Shown here in pieces: positions 1 through 8,679 of a stretch of 64,000 bases of DNA. The position numbers and the translations under genes are program-made. The DNA comes from Hyphomonas polymorpha PS728. Lineage in GTDB: Bacteria; Pseudomonadota; Alphaproteobacteria; Caulobacterales; Hyphomonadaceae. Below the pieces are notes generated by a model that worked only from the letters and a program-made list of their open reading frames with translations, was not told where the DNA came from and ran no database searches. The stretch spans positions 23,502-87,501 of the forward strand of contig NZ_ARYM01000017.1 in NCBI RefSeq assembly GCF_000685315.1. Reading direction: 5' to 3'. Position 1 is the stretch's first letter. Every line of letters starts with the position of its first letter.

Positions 1-183
1 CCTGAGGCCCACAGTGTCAGCCAGGATCATATCTCGACCTTTCTCTATAACGGAAAGACGGGATTCCTCGATCTTGAATTCTGCATCAATCCCGGTCGCG
101 GCGCATACATCCCCGATCAGTCTGACCTCACCTTTGGGGTGATCGAGCAGGGGCTGTCCCAATGCGTGACATATCGCGACTAG
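1..183 (+). CDS. C-terminal end of an unrecognised protein (cut by window start)
   Basis: An open frame enters from the left edge and stops at TAG 181-183, giving 60 visible residues that end in QCVTYRD. The composition (many D, F, G and Y, no low-complexity stretch) looks like a folded enzyme or beta-rich domain, but I do not recognise the family. It converges on the Lrp-type gene that ends at 217, with 33 bases between them. The function is unknown; only the reading frame and the stop are seen. Confidence 0.6.
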   Translation, partial: PEAHSVSQDHISTFLYNGKTGFLDLEFCINPGRGAYIPDQSDLTFGVIEQGLSQCVTYRD

Positions 184-216
184 GCGCAAGGGCGGGCCTT
201 CCGCTACCGGTCTGGA

Positions 217-696
217 TCAGGGGGCCGGTCTTTTCTGGTCGTGGTCCACAATCCTGACCACGTCGAGCCTGTGCTTGGGGGAAGATATGAGCTCGTGGGT
301 TTCGAGCGAATAGATGCCCTTCCAGCGCCGGAAGTGCTGATGGACCAGATCGGCCAGCGCCTGGCGGTCTTCGACGACGGCGAGGGTTACGACATTATGG
401 GGGCCCCCGGTGAGGGAGACGAAAGGTACTTCCTTCAATGCTGCCGCAGACATAGCAATCTTCCGGGCCATTTCCGGCGCCGTCTTCAGCCGGACGAAGG
501 CGGCGCAGTTAAGACCCAGCGCCTGCGGGTTGACGAGGGCCGTAATGCGGATCGCGCCGGAGCGCTGCATGGCTTTCAGCCTTTTGCCGATCGTCACGTC
601 CGAGACATTCAGCAGCCGTCCGACTTCACGATTGCTGATCCGGGCGTCGACGGTCAGGATATCGAGGATCTTTTCCTCAAGGCTGTCATTCTTCAA
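217..696 (-). CDS. Lrp/AsnC-family transcriptional regulator (distal of a tandem pair)
   Basis: This 159-residue protein has the standard Lrp/AsnC length and layout. Residues 1-60 hold an N-terminal winged helix-turn-helix (ILDILTVDARISNREVGRLL, then DVTIGKRLKAMQRSG), and the rest is an alpha/beta ligand-sensing (RAM) domain with the GGPHNVVTLAV strand. The start is TTG at 696, because the only nearby ATG (689) is out of frame. This TTG overlaps the stop of the upstream Lrp gene by four bases (TTGA), so the two are probably translationally coupled. Proteins of this family bind small amino-acid-like effectors and act on adjacent genes. The likely targets are the catabolic genes read away from the pair. 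Confidence 0.85.
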   Translation of the reverse strand: MKNDSLEEKILDILTVDARISNREVGRLLNVSDVTIGKRLKAMQRSGAIRITALVNPQALGLNCAAFVRLKTAPEMARKIAMSAAALKEVPFVSLTGGPHNVVTLAVVEDRQALADLVHQHFRRWKGIYSLETHELISSPKHRLDVVRIVDHDQKRPAP

Positions 697-1154
697 TTTC
701 TGGCTCCCAGTGTTCCGTAGCGCAGGTCGAGCTTGATGATTTCCAGAGACAGATTGGCGGCCCAGTGGGAGATGCCTTTGACAGCCGCAACCTTGGTCTC
801 AATGACCTCGAGCAGATGTTGATGATCCCGGACGTTCAGCTGCAGAAAGATATCCGGGTCTGAGAGCAGGACCGACACGGACGCGGCCTCCTCTATCAGT
901 GAAAGTTCCTCCGCGACTTCCTCCGGTGAGCGCTGGCTGACATAAATGTCCAGCAGGGCAATCAGGTCGAGGCCCAGCGTCTTTACATCGCGCTGCGCGA
1001 CCACCCTCAGAATATTGCGCGCCTCCATGTCGCGGATCCGGTTGGCAACCGTGATCTCTGTGCTCCCGACGCGGTCGGCAATCTCCTTGTTCGTAAGCTG
1101 CGCATTGCTTGTGAGGAGATCGATGATCTGCAGGTCCAGGTCGTCAGCAATCAT
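693..1154 (-). CDS. Lrp/AsnC-family transcriptional regulator (proximal of a tandem pair)
   Basis: This is a 153-residue Lrp/AsnC protein. The helix-turn-helix is at about residues 6-55 (DLQIIDLLTSNAQLTNKEIA, then STEITVANRIRDMEARNI), followed by a RAM-type effector domain. It is clearly a paralogue of the next gene, with which it shares a four-base overlap, but the two sequences differ widely. ATG at 1154 faces the phosphotransferase gene across a 346-base region that holds a perfect palindrome (1359-1375). The pair could form hetero-oligomers or respond to two effectors; that is inference. Confidence 0.85.
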   Translation of the reverse strand: MIADDLDLQIIDLLTSNAQLTNKEIADRVGSTEITVANRIRDMEARNILRVVAQRDVKTLGLDLIALLDIYVSQRSPEEVAEELSLIEEAASVSVLLSDPDIFLQLNVRDHQHLLEVIETKVAAVKGISHWAANLSLEIIKLDLRYGTLGARN

Positions 1155-1500
1155 GAGTGTATCCGGTCAGGCGCAGCGCGGGGCAGAGGGGGTGAATGGG
1201 AAGCATTTTCCTTGTTTTTCTTAGACTAGTTTCCATAACGGTGTCCATCAGCGTAATTTTGCGAACACAGACTGCCGGCAGCGTGCTCCCGCCGCACTGA
1301 TCCGGGCGCCGGAAAGGGATGCGCGCCTCCTTTCCGATTGAACTCAGTCAGGATCGGAGAATATTGAAAATATTCAGACATGGATCTTATTGCGAATTAA
1401 AAAGTGATTTCTAATTAGCGCCTATTGCGTAGGGCGTGATAAAACTTTAATAACGCAAACAAGCGCCGGTAACTGGCGATGAACAGGGAGGCGTTTTCGC
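1155..1500. promoter_or_regulatory. Divergent regulatory region with AT-rich palindrome
   Basis: No gene is visible in these 346 bases between the minus-strand Lrp pair and the plus-strand catabolic genes. At 1359-1375 lies a perfect 7-3-7 palindrome, GAATATT-GAA-AATATTC. A looser AATTA/TAATT inverted repeat follows at about 1395-1418. AT-rich dyads of this kind are typical Lrp/AsnC operators, so this is the likely site of autoregulation and of control of the catabolic genes. A GGGAGG ribosome-binding sequence lies just before 1501. Confidence 0.55.
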
Positions 1501-2607
1501 ATGGATGCTAAGGACATCAGCAAAGGGATTGTGGAAATTTCCCGCAAGGCCCGGTTTCAGGGTGTCACGCCCGATGAGTGGCGTAGCCGGCTCGCAGCGT
1601 TTCTTGCCGCCCAGCCGGATGTGAGCGCGGTCATTTCCGTAGACGATGTCCGGCCCGTGGCGGAAGCGGCAGGTGGCTCCAATGGAACGATGCTGTTTCG
1701 CGCCAGATATCAGTCCGAAGAAGGGTATCAGGATCGCCAGCTCGTATTGCGCTTCCTGCCGGAGAAGGGTCTGTTTCATCATTATGATGTGACCGAACAA
1801 TTCAACCTGCAGCGCGCCCTTGGGGAGACCGCCATTCCGGTGCCAAAGCAGCTCTGGCTGGATTCGGAAGGGGCGTATCTTGGCCGGCCCGGATATGTCA
1901 TGGAGCGTGTCGCGGGTGTCAGCACACCGATGGCCTGGATGACATCGGGCATCCTGCATGATGCGCCCCCGGAGGGGAGGCGCGCGATGAGTGAAGGCTA
2001 TGTCAGTGCGCTTGCGGATATCCATGAGCTGGACTGGCAATCCCTCGGACTGGATTGGATGCGGGGGCGGGCAAAGGGTGTGCGCCCTGTCGAGCGCGAA
2101 ACAAACTGGTACTGGGACGCTCTGGTCTGGAGCGGGCATACGGAATATATCCGCCAGCTTGCGCCAGTTCGCCAGTGGCTTATCGAGAATGAGCCGGAAG
2201 GCATGCAAGAGGTTCTTTGCCATGGCGATGCCAATTTTGGCAATTATCTTTATGTCGGAAACGAAATTTCGGCAGTTCTTGATTGGGAAATGAGCTTTCT
2301 CGGGCCCAGGGAATGCGATCTGGCGTACCTGAAAATCGGAGATTCCATTCTCCTGGATGGTGTTCCGTGGCCGGAGGGTGTTCTCACCTATGACGAGATG
2401 CGCGCAGAGTATGAGCGGGCGTCCGGCTACACCTTGCAGCACATGGACTATTTCGAACTCTTCGCCGGCTACCGGATGGCGGTGATCAACGTTCTGGCCA
2501 TGAAGCATTTTCCGCCTGAGGTGCTGAGTGCGTATGAGCCGGTGCTCAGGCGCGGACCTGAGCTCTGCCGGGCGCAGGCCCGGGCCCTGGGTGTCACGCT
2601 CGAATAG
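1501..2607 (+). CDS. APH-family phosphotransferase (choline-kinase/ACAD10-like)
   Basis: A 368-residue protein of the aminoglycoside phosphotransferase/choline kinase fold. The catalytic loop HGDANFGNYL starts at H241 (catalytic D243), and the metal-binding DWE motif is at 261-263. The N-lobe has a glycine-containing loop (AGGSNGTMLF) and the ATP-anchoring VMERVAG hinge. In catabolic clusters such proteins resemble the kinase part of ACAD10/ACAD11, which phosphorylates hydroxylated acyl substrates; the substrate here is unknown. It is the first gene of the run facing the Lrp pair and has a distant paralogue at 9783-10859. Confidence 0.8.
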   Translation: MDAKDISKGIVEISRKARFQGVTPDEWRSRLAAFLAAQPDVSAVISVDDVRPVAEAAGGSNGTMLFRARYQSEEGYQDRQLVLRFLPEKGLFHHYDVTEQFNLQRALGETAIPVPKQLWLDSEGAYLGRPGYVMERVAGVSTPMAWMTSGILHDAPPEGRRAMSEGYVSALADIHELDWQSLGLDWMRGRAKGVRPVERETNWYWDALVWSGHTEYIRQLAPVRQWLIENEPEGMQEVLCHGDANFGNYLYVGNEISAVLDWEMSFLGPRECDLAYLKIGDSILLDGVPWPEGVLTYDEMRAEYERASGYTLQHMDYFELFAGYRMAVINVLAMKHFPPEVLSAYEPVLRRGPELCRAQARALGVTLE

Positions 2608-2707
2608 ATCCGGACGACTTCTGTCCGCAAAAATCCGGCGCGCCGTCTGCGGCGGCGCCCGGATATTGGAATGCTTACAATAATAACATGCGACAAGGGA
2701 GGAACTT

Positions 2708-5206
2708 ATGTCGTCAATCGGTAACAGGCTTTCGTTGGGGGTATGCCTGACGGCGCTCCTGCTCTCCGGCCAGGTGGCTGCCGCACAGGACGGTGCCCAG
2801 CCGGGCGCCAGCGAAATCGAGGCGGACGCCGCCATGCCGGAGGCGGGCGGTGAAAGGCGGCTCGGCAGCATTGTTGTCACAGCGCAGAAGAAGGAAGAGG
2901 TCCTCCAGAGTGCGCCGCTGGCGGTGAGTGCGTTTGACACCGAATCGCTGGAACTCAAGCAGATCGAAGGCCCGCAGCAACTGCAGTTCAGTGTGCCGTC
3001 GCTGGTTTTCGCGCAACTCACAGGCTACACCCAGCTCTCTCTGCGCGGCATCGGTTCGGATCTGACCGTCACGGCCGGTGAGCCGACCGTGGCAAGTTTC
3101 CAGGATGGGGTCTATGTAGGGCAGCTGTTTACACAGGCTGTCCCGAGTTTTGACCTTGAGCGGATCGAGGTACTCCGGGGGCCTCAGGGGACACTCTACG
3201 GCCGCAACTCCACCGGGGGCGCCATCAACTATATAACACGGCTCCCGGAGTATGATTTCGGCAGCAATCTTGCCGTGACCGCGGGTAATTATGGGCGTCT
3301 TGTCGCCGAAGGCGGCATAACGGGCGCCCTAGTGGACGACAGGGTGGCGGGGCGGCTGACAGTCAAGCACGAGCGCCGGGACGGGTACCGCCACAATCTC
3401 TTTGATGGCCGGGATTATGACGGCAACGACCTTTTCAGCGCTCAGGGGTCACTCCTGTTTGATCTGACACCGGATCTGAGGGTTATTCTGCGTGCAGATA
3501 AAACAAGGCAGTCTGTTTCAAGCGTTCAGCAGTTCGTGGATTCCCTTCCGCTCGCCTCCGGCGTGACGCCGCAAACGCCTCTGGGAATCTTCTCTCTCCC
3601 CGCGCCCGTCCTGGCGGGTATTCCCGGGCTGCTGTCGCCCGGCGACCTGGCTCTTCTGGGAAATGGGAGCATTGCTGACTATTACGGTCTCACTCCGCCG
3701 GGACAATCCGGCGGCGATCCCCGGAAAAGCCTCGATATCTGGAATGATTTTCCGCCCAAGCAGGTCTTTGATGTCAAGGGTCTGAGCGGAACAGTTGAAT
3801 ATGACATCGGGAACGCGACACTCAGATCCATTACTGCCTACAGGGAATCGGAAGCCGACATTCGTTATGATGGAGACGGGTCATCTGCAGCGCTCCTCAA
3901 TGCAAACCCGATCTTTCAGTCTTCGAAGCAGTTTACGCAGGAGCTGACGCTGTCAGGAGAAGCCCTCTCCGGCAAACTGGACTATGTTTTGGGAGCCTTT
4001 TATTTTGATGACGAAGCCATCCTCAAGGCGGACCTCTTTCTGCCCGCAATCGGGGATCAGGTTGCTCTGGCGGGTAGTCTGACGAACCCGTCAGCGCCGC
4101 CGGCGTTCGACCTGTCCCGGCCGCTCATTCCAAATCTCCTGCAGCTGATCGCTGACCCGGTGCTGGGCACAACGCTCTACCGTCCAGGAGTCTCCCCGAT
4201 AGGCACGCTTTCATTTGGCGCCGACCAGAAGACGAAATCCGCAGCCATATACCTTAACGGGACCTATCGTCTTTCTGACCGTCTCAGGGCGTCGGCCGGG
4301 GTGAGGTACACAGAGGATGAGAAAAAAGCCTTCCGGCAGCTGCACTCCAACTTCGTGCCGGCCGCCGCGCTCTGCGAAACAAACACCAGTAAGAGCTGGG
4401 GCGAGGTAACGGGAACGGGCGGGCTGGATTATGATCTCAGCTCCGATACCATGGTCTACGGCAAGGTTTCCCGGGGCTACAAGGCGGGTGGATTCAATCC
4501 GGCCGAATGTACAGCAACTTTCGATCCGGAGTTCCTCTGGTCCTATGAAGCCGGCTTCAAGTCGGTCTTCGCAAACAACCAGGCTTTGTTCAACGCGGCG
4601 GCATTCTATTACGACTTCTCGGATATTCAGTTCACCACCTATGTGAACAACAGTTCGTCGATCAGGAATGCCGCAGCCGCCACCCTTTATGGTGTCGAGG
4701 TGGAGTACGTGTTGCGGCCTGACGCGTTTGAGGGGTTGCAGCTGGACGGTTCCGGGTCATGGATCCACTCCGAATATGATGATCAGTGGCTGGCGGACCC
4801 GACAGAATCGGCGATTCTTAACATCGGCGGCAACAGCCTCATCAGGGCGCCGGAGTGGAAGCTGAATTTCGGGGCGCAGTATCAGGCCGATCTCGACCGG
4901 CTGGGCGAACTGCTGTTCCGGGGTGAAGCGTCCTACACCAGTGAAGTGTTTCACGACGTGTTCAATGGCAAAGCGCCCGGGCAGGCCGGAACCATACAGG
5001 ATGGCTACTGGGTGTCGAATGCCCGGGTGGTCTGGCGTCCGGCGGATGACCGGTTTGAAGCCCAGCTGTTTGTCGAAAATATCACAGATGAGATTTACGC
5101 GCACAGCCTGGTTGCCTCAAGCACAACAGCAGCTGTGGTCGGCCAGTTTTCGGCGCCGCGCACATACGGGGTCCGCCTTTCCATGAAACTTGGATCGGCG
5201 CGCTGA
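2708..5206 (+). CDS. TonB-dependent outer-membrane receptor
   Basis: An 832-residue precursor with a signal peptide (residues 1-26, ending VAAAQ). The TonB-box-like IVVTAQKKEE precedes a plug domain (PSLVFAQLTGYTQLSLRGIG, then ERIEVLRGPQGTLYGRNSTGGAINYIT). The remainder is a 22-strand-type barrel that ends in ...RTYGVRLSMKLG. The GPQGTLYGRN plug signature is diagnostic. Length and features match the sphingomonad/caulobacter-type receptors for organic substrates rather than a short haem receptor. It sits between a phosphotransferase and an amidohydrolase, so it probably imports the compound degraded by this cluster. GGAGG lies before ATG 2708. Confidence 0.95.
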   Translation: MSSIGNRLSLGVCLTALLLSGQVAAAQDGAQPGASEIEADAAMPEAGGERRLGSIVVTAQKKEEVLQSAPLAVSAFDTESLELKQIEGPQQLQFSVPSLVFAQLTGYTQLSLRGIGSDLTVTAGEPTVASFQDGVYVGQLFTQAVPSFDLERIEVLRGPQGTLYGRNSTGGAINYITRLPEYDFGSNLAVTAGNYGRLVAEGGITGALVDDRVAGRLTVKHERRDGYRHNLFDGRDYDGNDLFSAQGSLLFDLTPDLRVILRADKTRQSVSSVQQFVDSLPLASGVTPQTPLGIFSLPAPVLAGIPGLLSPGDLALLGNGSIADYYGLTPPGQSGGDPRKSLDIWNDFPPKQVFDVKGLSGTVEYDIGNATLRSITAYRESEADIRYDGDGSSAALLNANPIFQSSKQFTQELTLSGEALSGKLDYVLGAFYFDDEAILKADLFLPAIGDQVALAGSLTNPSAPPAFDLSRPLIPNLLQLIADPVLGTTLYRPGVSPIGTLSFGADQKTKSAAIYLNGTYRLSDRLRASAGVRYTEDEKKAFRQLHSNFVPAAALCETNTSKSWGEVTGTGGLDYDLSSDTMVYGKVSRGYKAGGFNPAECTATFDPEFLWSYEAGFKSVFANNQALFNAAAFYYDFSDIQFTTYVNNSSSIRNAAAATLYGVEVEYVLRPDAFEGLQLDGSGSWIHSEYDDQWLADPTESAILNIGGNSLIRAPEWKLNFGAQYQADLDRLGELLFRGEASYTSEVFHDVFNGKAPGQAGTIQDGYWVSNARVVWRPADDRFEAQLFVENITDEIYAHSLVASSTTAAVVGQFSAPRTYGVRLSMKLGSAR

Positions 5207-5248
5207 TGTCTTCCTCCTGGTGAGCGCGTCGCAGCGCCAGCCAACTCT

Positions 5249-5279
5249 CCCGGCGGGGGGAACTCCGCCGGGATTATTT
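5249..5279 (+). terminator. Rho-independent-type terminator after the TonB receptor
   Basis: The stem CCCGGCGG/CCGCCGGG has an 8-base loop and is followed by ATTATTTTG. It lies about 45 bases after the receptor stop. The T-tract is modest, so read-through into the amidohydrolase is possible. The rest of 5207-5475 holds no gene. Confidence 0.6.
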
Positions 5280-5475
5280 TGTGTCGGTCTCCGCCCGGCC
5301 CGTCCCGCAGGCGGCACAGGGAGATCCGGAGTTTGCGCAGTCCCTGGTCTGCTGAATTCCCTCAGGATAAAAGTTCGCAAACATTTGACAAAAGATCCAA
5401 AAAGAACATAATGCAAATCAGAAATCTGTTTATCTAAAGCAAAACAGAAACTGATCCTTTTCTCGGGAGGCTAAA

Positions 5476-7239
5476 ATGGCAAAGTTTGATACGGTGATCC
5501 GGGGCGGCAAGATCGTCGATGGAACAGGTCGGCCGGCATTCATCGGGGATGTCGCCATTTCCGGGGGTGTTATCGCCGCGATCGGGCCGTCTGTTGACGG
5601 GGAAGGGGCGCAGACAATTGATGCGTCCGGCAAGATTGTCGCGGCAGGCGTAATCGATACGCATACGCACTATGATGCCCAGCTGCACTGGGATCCCTAT
5701 GTCACGAACTCCGGCTGGCATGGTACGACCACGATTGCCGTCGGCAATTGCGGATTTGGTCTGGCGCCCTGTCGTCCCGAGCACCGGGACAGGTACATGC
5801 AGCAGATGGAGACGACCGAGCAGGTTCCTTACAAATCCCTCAAGGCAGCGCTGGAGTGGGACTGGATCACCTATCCCGAATGGCTTGAGCATCTCAAGCG
5901 CACGCCGCTGGGGGTGAACGTGCTCAACATGGTACCGCTCAATCCCCTGCTTATCTATGTAATGGGGCTGGAAGCTGCCAAATCGCGTCCGGCCACGGAT
6001 GAAGAGCGTGAGCTTATGAAAGCCGAGCTTCACAAGGCCATGGACATGGGGGCGATCGGCTTTGGTTTTTCATACCAAGGCAACAATAACACCCACATCG
6101 ACTGTGACGGGCAACCGATGCCGACAGATATCATGCATCTGGAGGACCTGTATGCCCTGGCCGATGTTCTCCGGGAGCGGGGCGAGGGGGTTGTTCAGGC
6201 GCTCGTGGATTCGCCCGGCGCCCGGTTCTCCGAAGTCGGGCTCGAAGTGGCGCGCCGTTCAGGTCGTCCCGTCATCCACAATGTGACGCTCGTGAATGAC
6301 TACATCCCGACGTATCACGAAGAAATGCTCGAGATGCTCGACCGGGCAGAGGCGGAGGGGCTTGAAGTCTATTCGATGACGCTCACGATGCGCGGCTGGA
6401 ATGAATTCAAACCCATGGACTGGGATATCTGGAATATTATGCCGGTGTTCAGGGAATTCACTTTTGCCGGTGATCAGGCCGCAAAAGTGGCAAAGGCAAA
6501 GGATCCTGATTTCCGCCGCCGGCTGCGTGAAGCCTACGACCCGGTGCATCTTGCCGCTGCAGGTGGTCCCCTGGAGACCTATAAACTCAACAAGGCGTAC
6601 GGTGTGGAGCCTTGGGCTCGTTTTGAAGGCAGGACAGTCCACGAAATCGCCAAGGCCCTGGGTCGGGACAGCGTGACCGATCTCTTCATGGACATTGTTG
6701 CAGACACCGACGCGGCGTCCGACTTCCTGCTGCCGGACGCCCTGAGTTCGGATACTGCGAAAGTCGCTGAGGTTCTCCGGCACCCCCGGACCATTCCGGG
6801 CACGTCGGACGGCGGCGCTCACGTCAAGTTCTGGTCGGGGGGGCATTTCTCCACTGATATGATCATGTGGATGGTCCGTGAGAGCGGGCAGATGAGCCTT
6901 GAGGAAATGCACTACAAGTTGAGCGGCCTTCCGGCGAAAGTCTTTAACCTGACAAATCGCGGTACGCTCGTCAAAGGATCTGCGGCCGATATCCTGATCT
7001 ATGATTTTGACAAGCTGGGCTACAAACGCCTTGAGTATGAGATTGCCAATGATCTTCCCGGAGGGGAGTGGCGCCGAGTCTGCAAGCCAGAAGGTATTGA
7101 GTTTGTCATGGTCAATGGTGAGGTCACTTTCAGGGATGGCACAAACTGCACCGGCGCTGTTCCCGGACGCATGATCGGGGTCAGTGGCCCCGATATTGAC
7201 CGGAGACTTTCAGTCCCGTTTGTCCTGGCTGCCGAGTAG
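5476..7239 (+). CDS. Amidohydrolase, N-acyl-D-amino-acid deacylase type
   Basis: A 587-residue metal-dependent hydrolase of the amidohydrolase superfamily. It opens with the usual DTVIRGGKIVDGTGRP beta-sandwich strand. The metal ligand motif DTHTHYD has H63 and H65. NCGFG follows at about 90, a D-aminoacylase hallmark. GTSDGGAH carries the late catalytic Asp, and the protein closes with the GTLVKGSAADI return strand. Such enzymes remove acyl groups from N-acyl-D-amino acids or cleave related amides; the real substrate cannot be read from sequence. Its place beside a P450 and a TonB receptor points to catabolism of an imported amide or lipid-like compound. GGGAGG precedes ATG 5476. Confidence 0.85.
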   Translation: MAKFDTVIRGGKIVDGTGRPAFIGDVAISGGVIAAIGPSVDGEGAQTIDASGKIVAAGVIDTHTHYDAQLHWDPYVTNSGWHGTTTIAVGNCGFGLAPCRPEHRDRYMQQMETTEQVPYKSLKAALEWDWITYPEWLEHLKRTPLGVNVLNMVPLNPLLIYVMGLEAAKSRPATDEERELMKAELHKAMDMGAIGFGFSYQGNNNTHIDCDGQPMPTDIMHLEDLYALADVLRERGEGVVQALVDSPGARFSEVGLEVARRSGRPVIHNVTLVNDYIPTYHEEMLEMLDRAEAEGLEVYSMTLTMRGWNEFKPMDWDIWNIMPVFREFTFAGDQAAKVAKAKDPDFRRRLREAYDPVHLAAAGGPLETYKLNKAYGVEPWARFEGRTVHEIAKALGRDSVTDLFMDIVADTDAASDFLLPDALSSDTAKVAEVLRHPRTIPGTSDGGAHVKFWSGGHFSTDMIMWMVRESGQMSLEEMHYKLSGLPAKVFNLTNRGTLVKGSAADILIYDFDKLGYKRLEYEIANDLPGGEWRRVCKPEGIEFVMVNGEVTFRDGTNCTGAVPGRMIGVSGPDIDRRLSVPFVLAAE

Positions 7240-7256
7240 CCCCCGCGCGGATGCAC

Positions 7257-7291
7257 GATCCCTGAAGGGCGTGGAGCGCTCGTCAGGGATC
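7257..7291. repeat. Inverted repeat between amidohydrolase and P450
   Basis: The 9-bp arms GATCCCTGA (7257-7265) and TCAGGGATC (7283-7291) are separated by 17 bases. No T-run follows, so this is either an imperfect terminator or an mRNA-processing/stability hairpin. Only the repeat is seen; its role is open. Confidence 0.5.
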
Positions 7292-7341
7292 AGGCGCGTC
7301 CGTCTGTTTCGCTTGTGATCTATACTTTCCAGAGGGGCGTT

Positions 7342-8634
7342 ATGACCCATTCTTCTCTGTCAGCGGAATACGAGTCCGGCCTGCCTCGCCTGGTTACCGA
7401 TCCCCGCAGCTTTGCTGAGCCCGAGCAGATTCATAAGGCTTTGGCATGGGCGAGGTCACAGGATCCTGTGCGCAAAGTGGAGGCACCCGGATTTGACCCT
7501 TTCTGGCTGATCACGAGGCATGCGGACATCCTTGAGATCGAACGGCAGGCGGACATATTCCGCAATGAGGACAGGTCCACGGTTCTCGTTCCCAGTGACA
7601 TGAGAGAGGCGATCGAAGCCAAACAGGGCTCGCCTCATCTGACGCGGTCCGTCGTGAACATGGATGGCAGCGAACACCGGACCTACCGAATGCTGACACA
7701 GGCCTGGTTTGTTGCCGGCAGCCTGAGGAAACTCGAAGGGCGCATCCGGGAAATAGCCCGGCAGGCCGTTGATCGAATGCTCGCGCGGGATGGCGCGTGT
7801 GACTTTGTCGATGATGTGGCGTTGCACTATCCGCTGCATGTGATCATGGAGATCCTCGGCGTCCCGGAAAAGGATGAGGGGATGATGCTGGCCCTGACCC
7901 AACAATTATTTGGGGCGCGTGACCCCGAGAAGAGCAGGGATGCCGGAGCAATGGCAGATCCTGCCACGGCCCTGACGGTGTTCGATTCTGTGCTCAGGGA
8001 TTTCTATGCCTATTTCGATCAGTTGACAGAGCTTCGCAGGCAGGTGCCACAGGACGATGTGGCGTCGGTCATTGCGAATGCGACGATCAACGGACAACCG
8101 ATCTCAAAGCATGAGGCCAACAGCTACTACGTCCTTGTGGCCACGGCGGGCCATGACACCACGTCTGCATCCACCGCCGGCGGCATCTGGTCCCTGGCGG
8201 AGGCGCCCGATCAGTTGCGGGCGGTCAAGTCTGATCCTTCCCTCATTCCCAGTCTCGTGGAGGAAGCCATCCGCTGGACGACACCGGTGAAGCATTTCAT
8301 GCGGACGGCGGTGTCTGATTACGTGATCGGCGGCAAGAGGATCGAGGCGGGCGATTGGGTGATGCTGTCTTACATGTCGGCCAACCGGGATGAGGCCGTG
8401 TTCGACGATCCGGATCACTTCCGCATTGATCGCTCCCCTAACCGGCAGCTATCGTTTGGCTATGGCCCGCATGTCTGCCTTGGCCAGCACCTGGCGCGGC
8501 TTGAAATGCGGATACTGTTTGAGGAACTGCTTCCGCGTATCCGATCAATAGAACTTGCGGGACCTCCGAAATGGACGCAGTCGAATTTTATCAGTGGTCC
8601 CAAGAAACTGCCAATTCGATTCAAGCCGGCCTGA
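7342..8634 (+). CDS. Cytochrome P450
   Basis: A soluble bacterial P450 of 430 residues from ATG 7342, which has AGGGGCG just upstream. An in-frame GTG at 7315 would add nine residues but lacks a ribosome-binding site. Diagnostic motifs are the I-helix oxygen-activation sequence ATAGHDTTS, the K-helix ExxR within EEAIRW, and the haem-binding loop FGYGPHVCLGQHLARLE with Cys379 as thiolate ligand. It resembles the CYP125/CYP142/CYP108-type catabolic P450s in layout, but the substrate is not predictable. No ferredoxin or reductase gene is adjacent, so redox partners must come from elsewhere. Confidence 0.93.
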   Translation: MTHSSLSAEYESGLPRLVTDPRSFAEPEQIHKALAWARSQDPVRKVEAPGFDPFWLITRHADILEIERQADIFRNEDRSTVLVPSDMREAIEAKQGSPHLTRSVVNMDGSEHRTYRMLTQAWFVAGSLRKLEGRIREIARQAVDRMLARDGACDFVDDVALHYPLHVIMEILGVPEKDEGMMLALTQQLFGARDPEKSRDAGAMADPATALTVFDSVLRDFYAYFDQLTELRRQVPQDDVASVIANATINGQPISKHEANSYYVLVATAGHDTTSASTAGGIWSLAEAPDQLRAVKSDPSLIPSLVEEAIRWTTPVKHFMRTAVSDYVIGGKRIEAGDWVMLSYMSANRDEAVFDDPDHFRIDRSPNRQLSFGYGPHVCLGQHLARLEMRILFEELLPRIRSIELAGPPKWTQSNFISGPKKLPIRFKPA

Positions 8635-8679
8635 TACAGAAATCAGTAGACTGATATAACAAAATCAAAGGGAGGACCT

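Noticed and set aside
1447..3021. 524-residue minus-strand frame across the phosphotransferase gene
   Set aside because: It is an antisense shadow of the phosphotransferase and TonB receptor, with no family features and no start signal.
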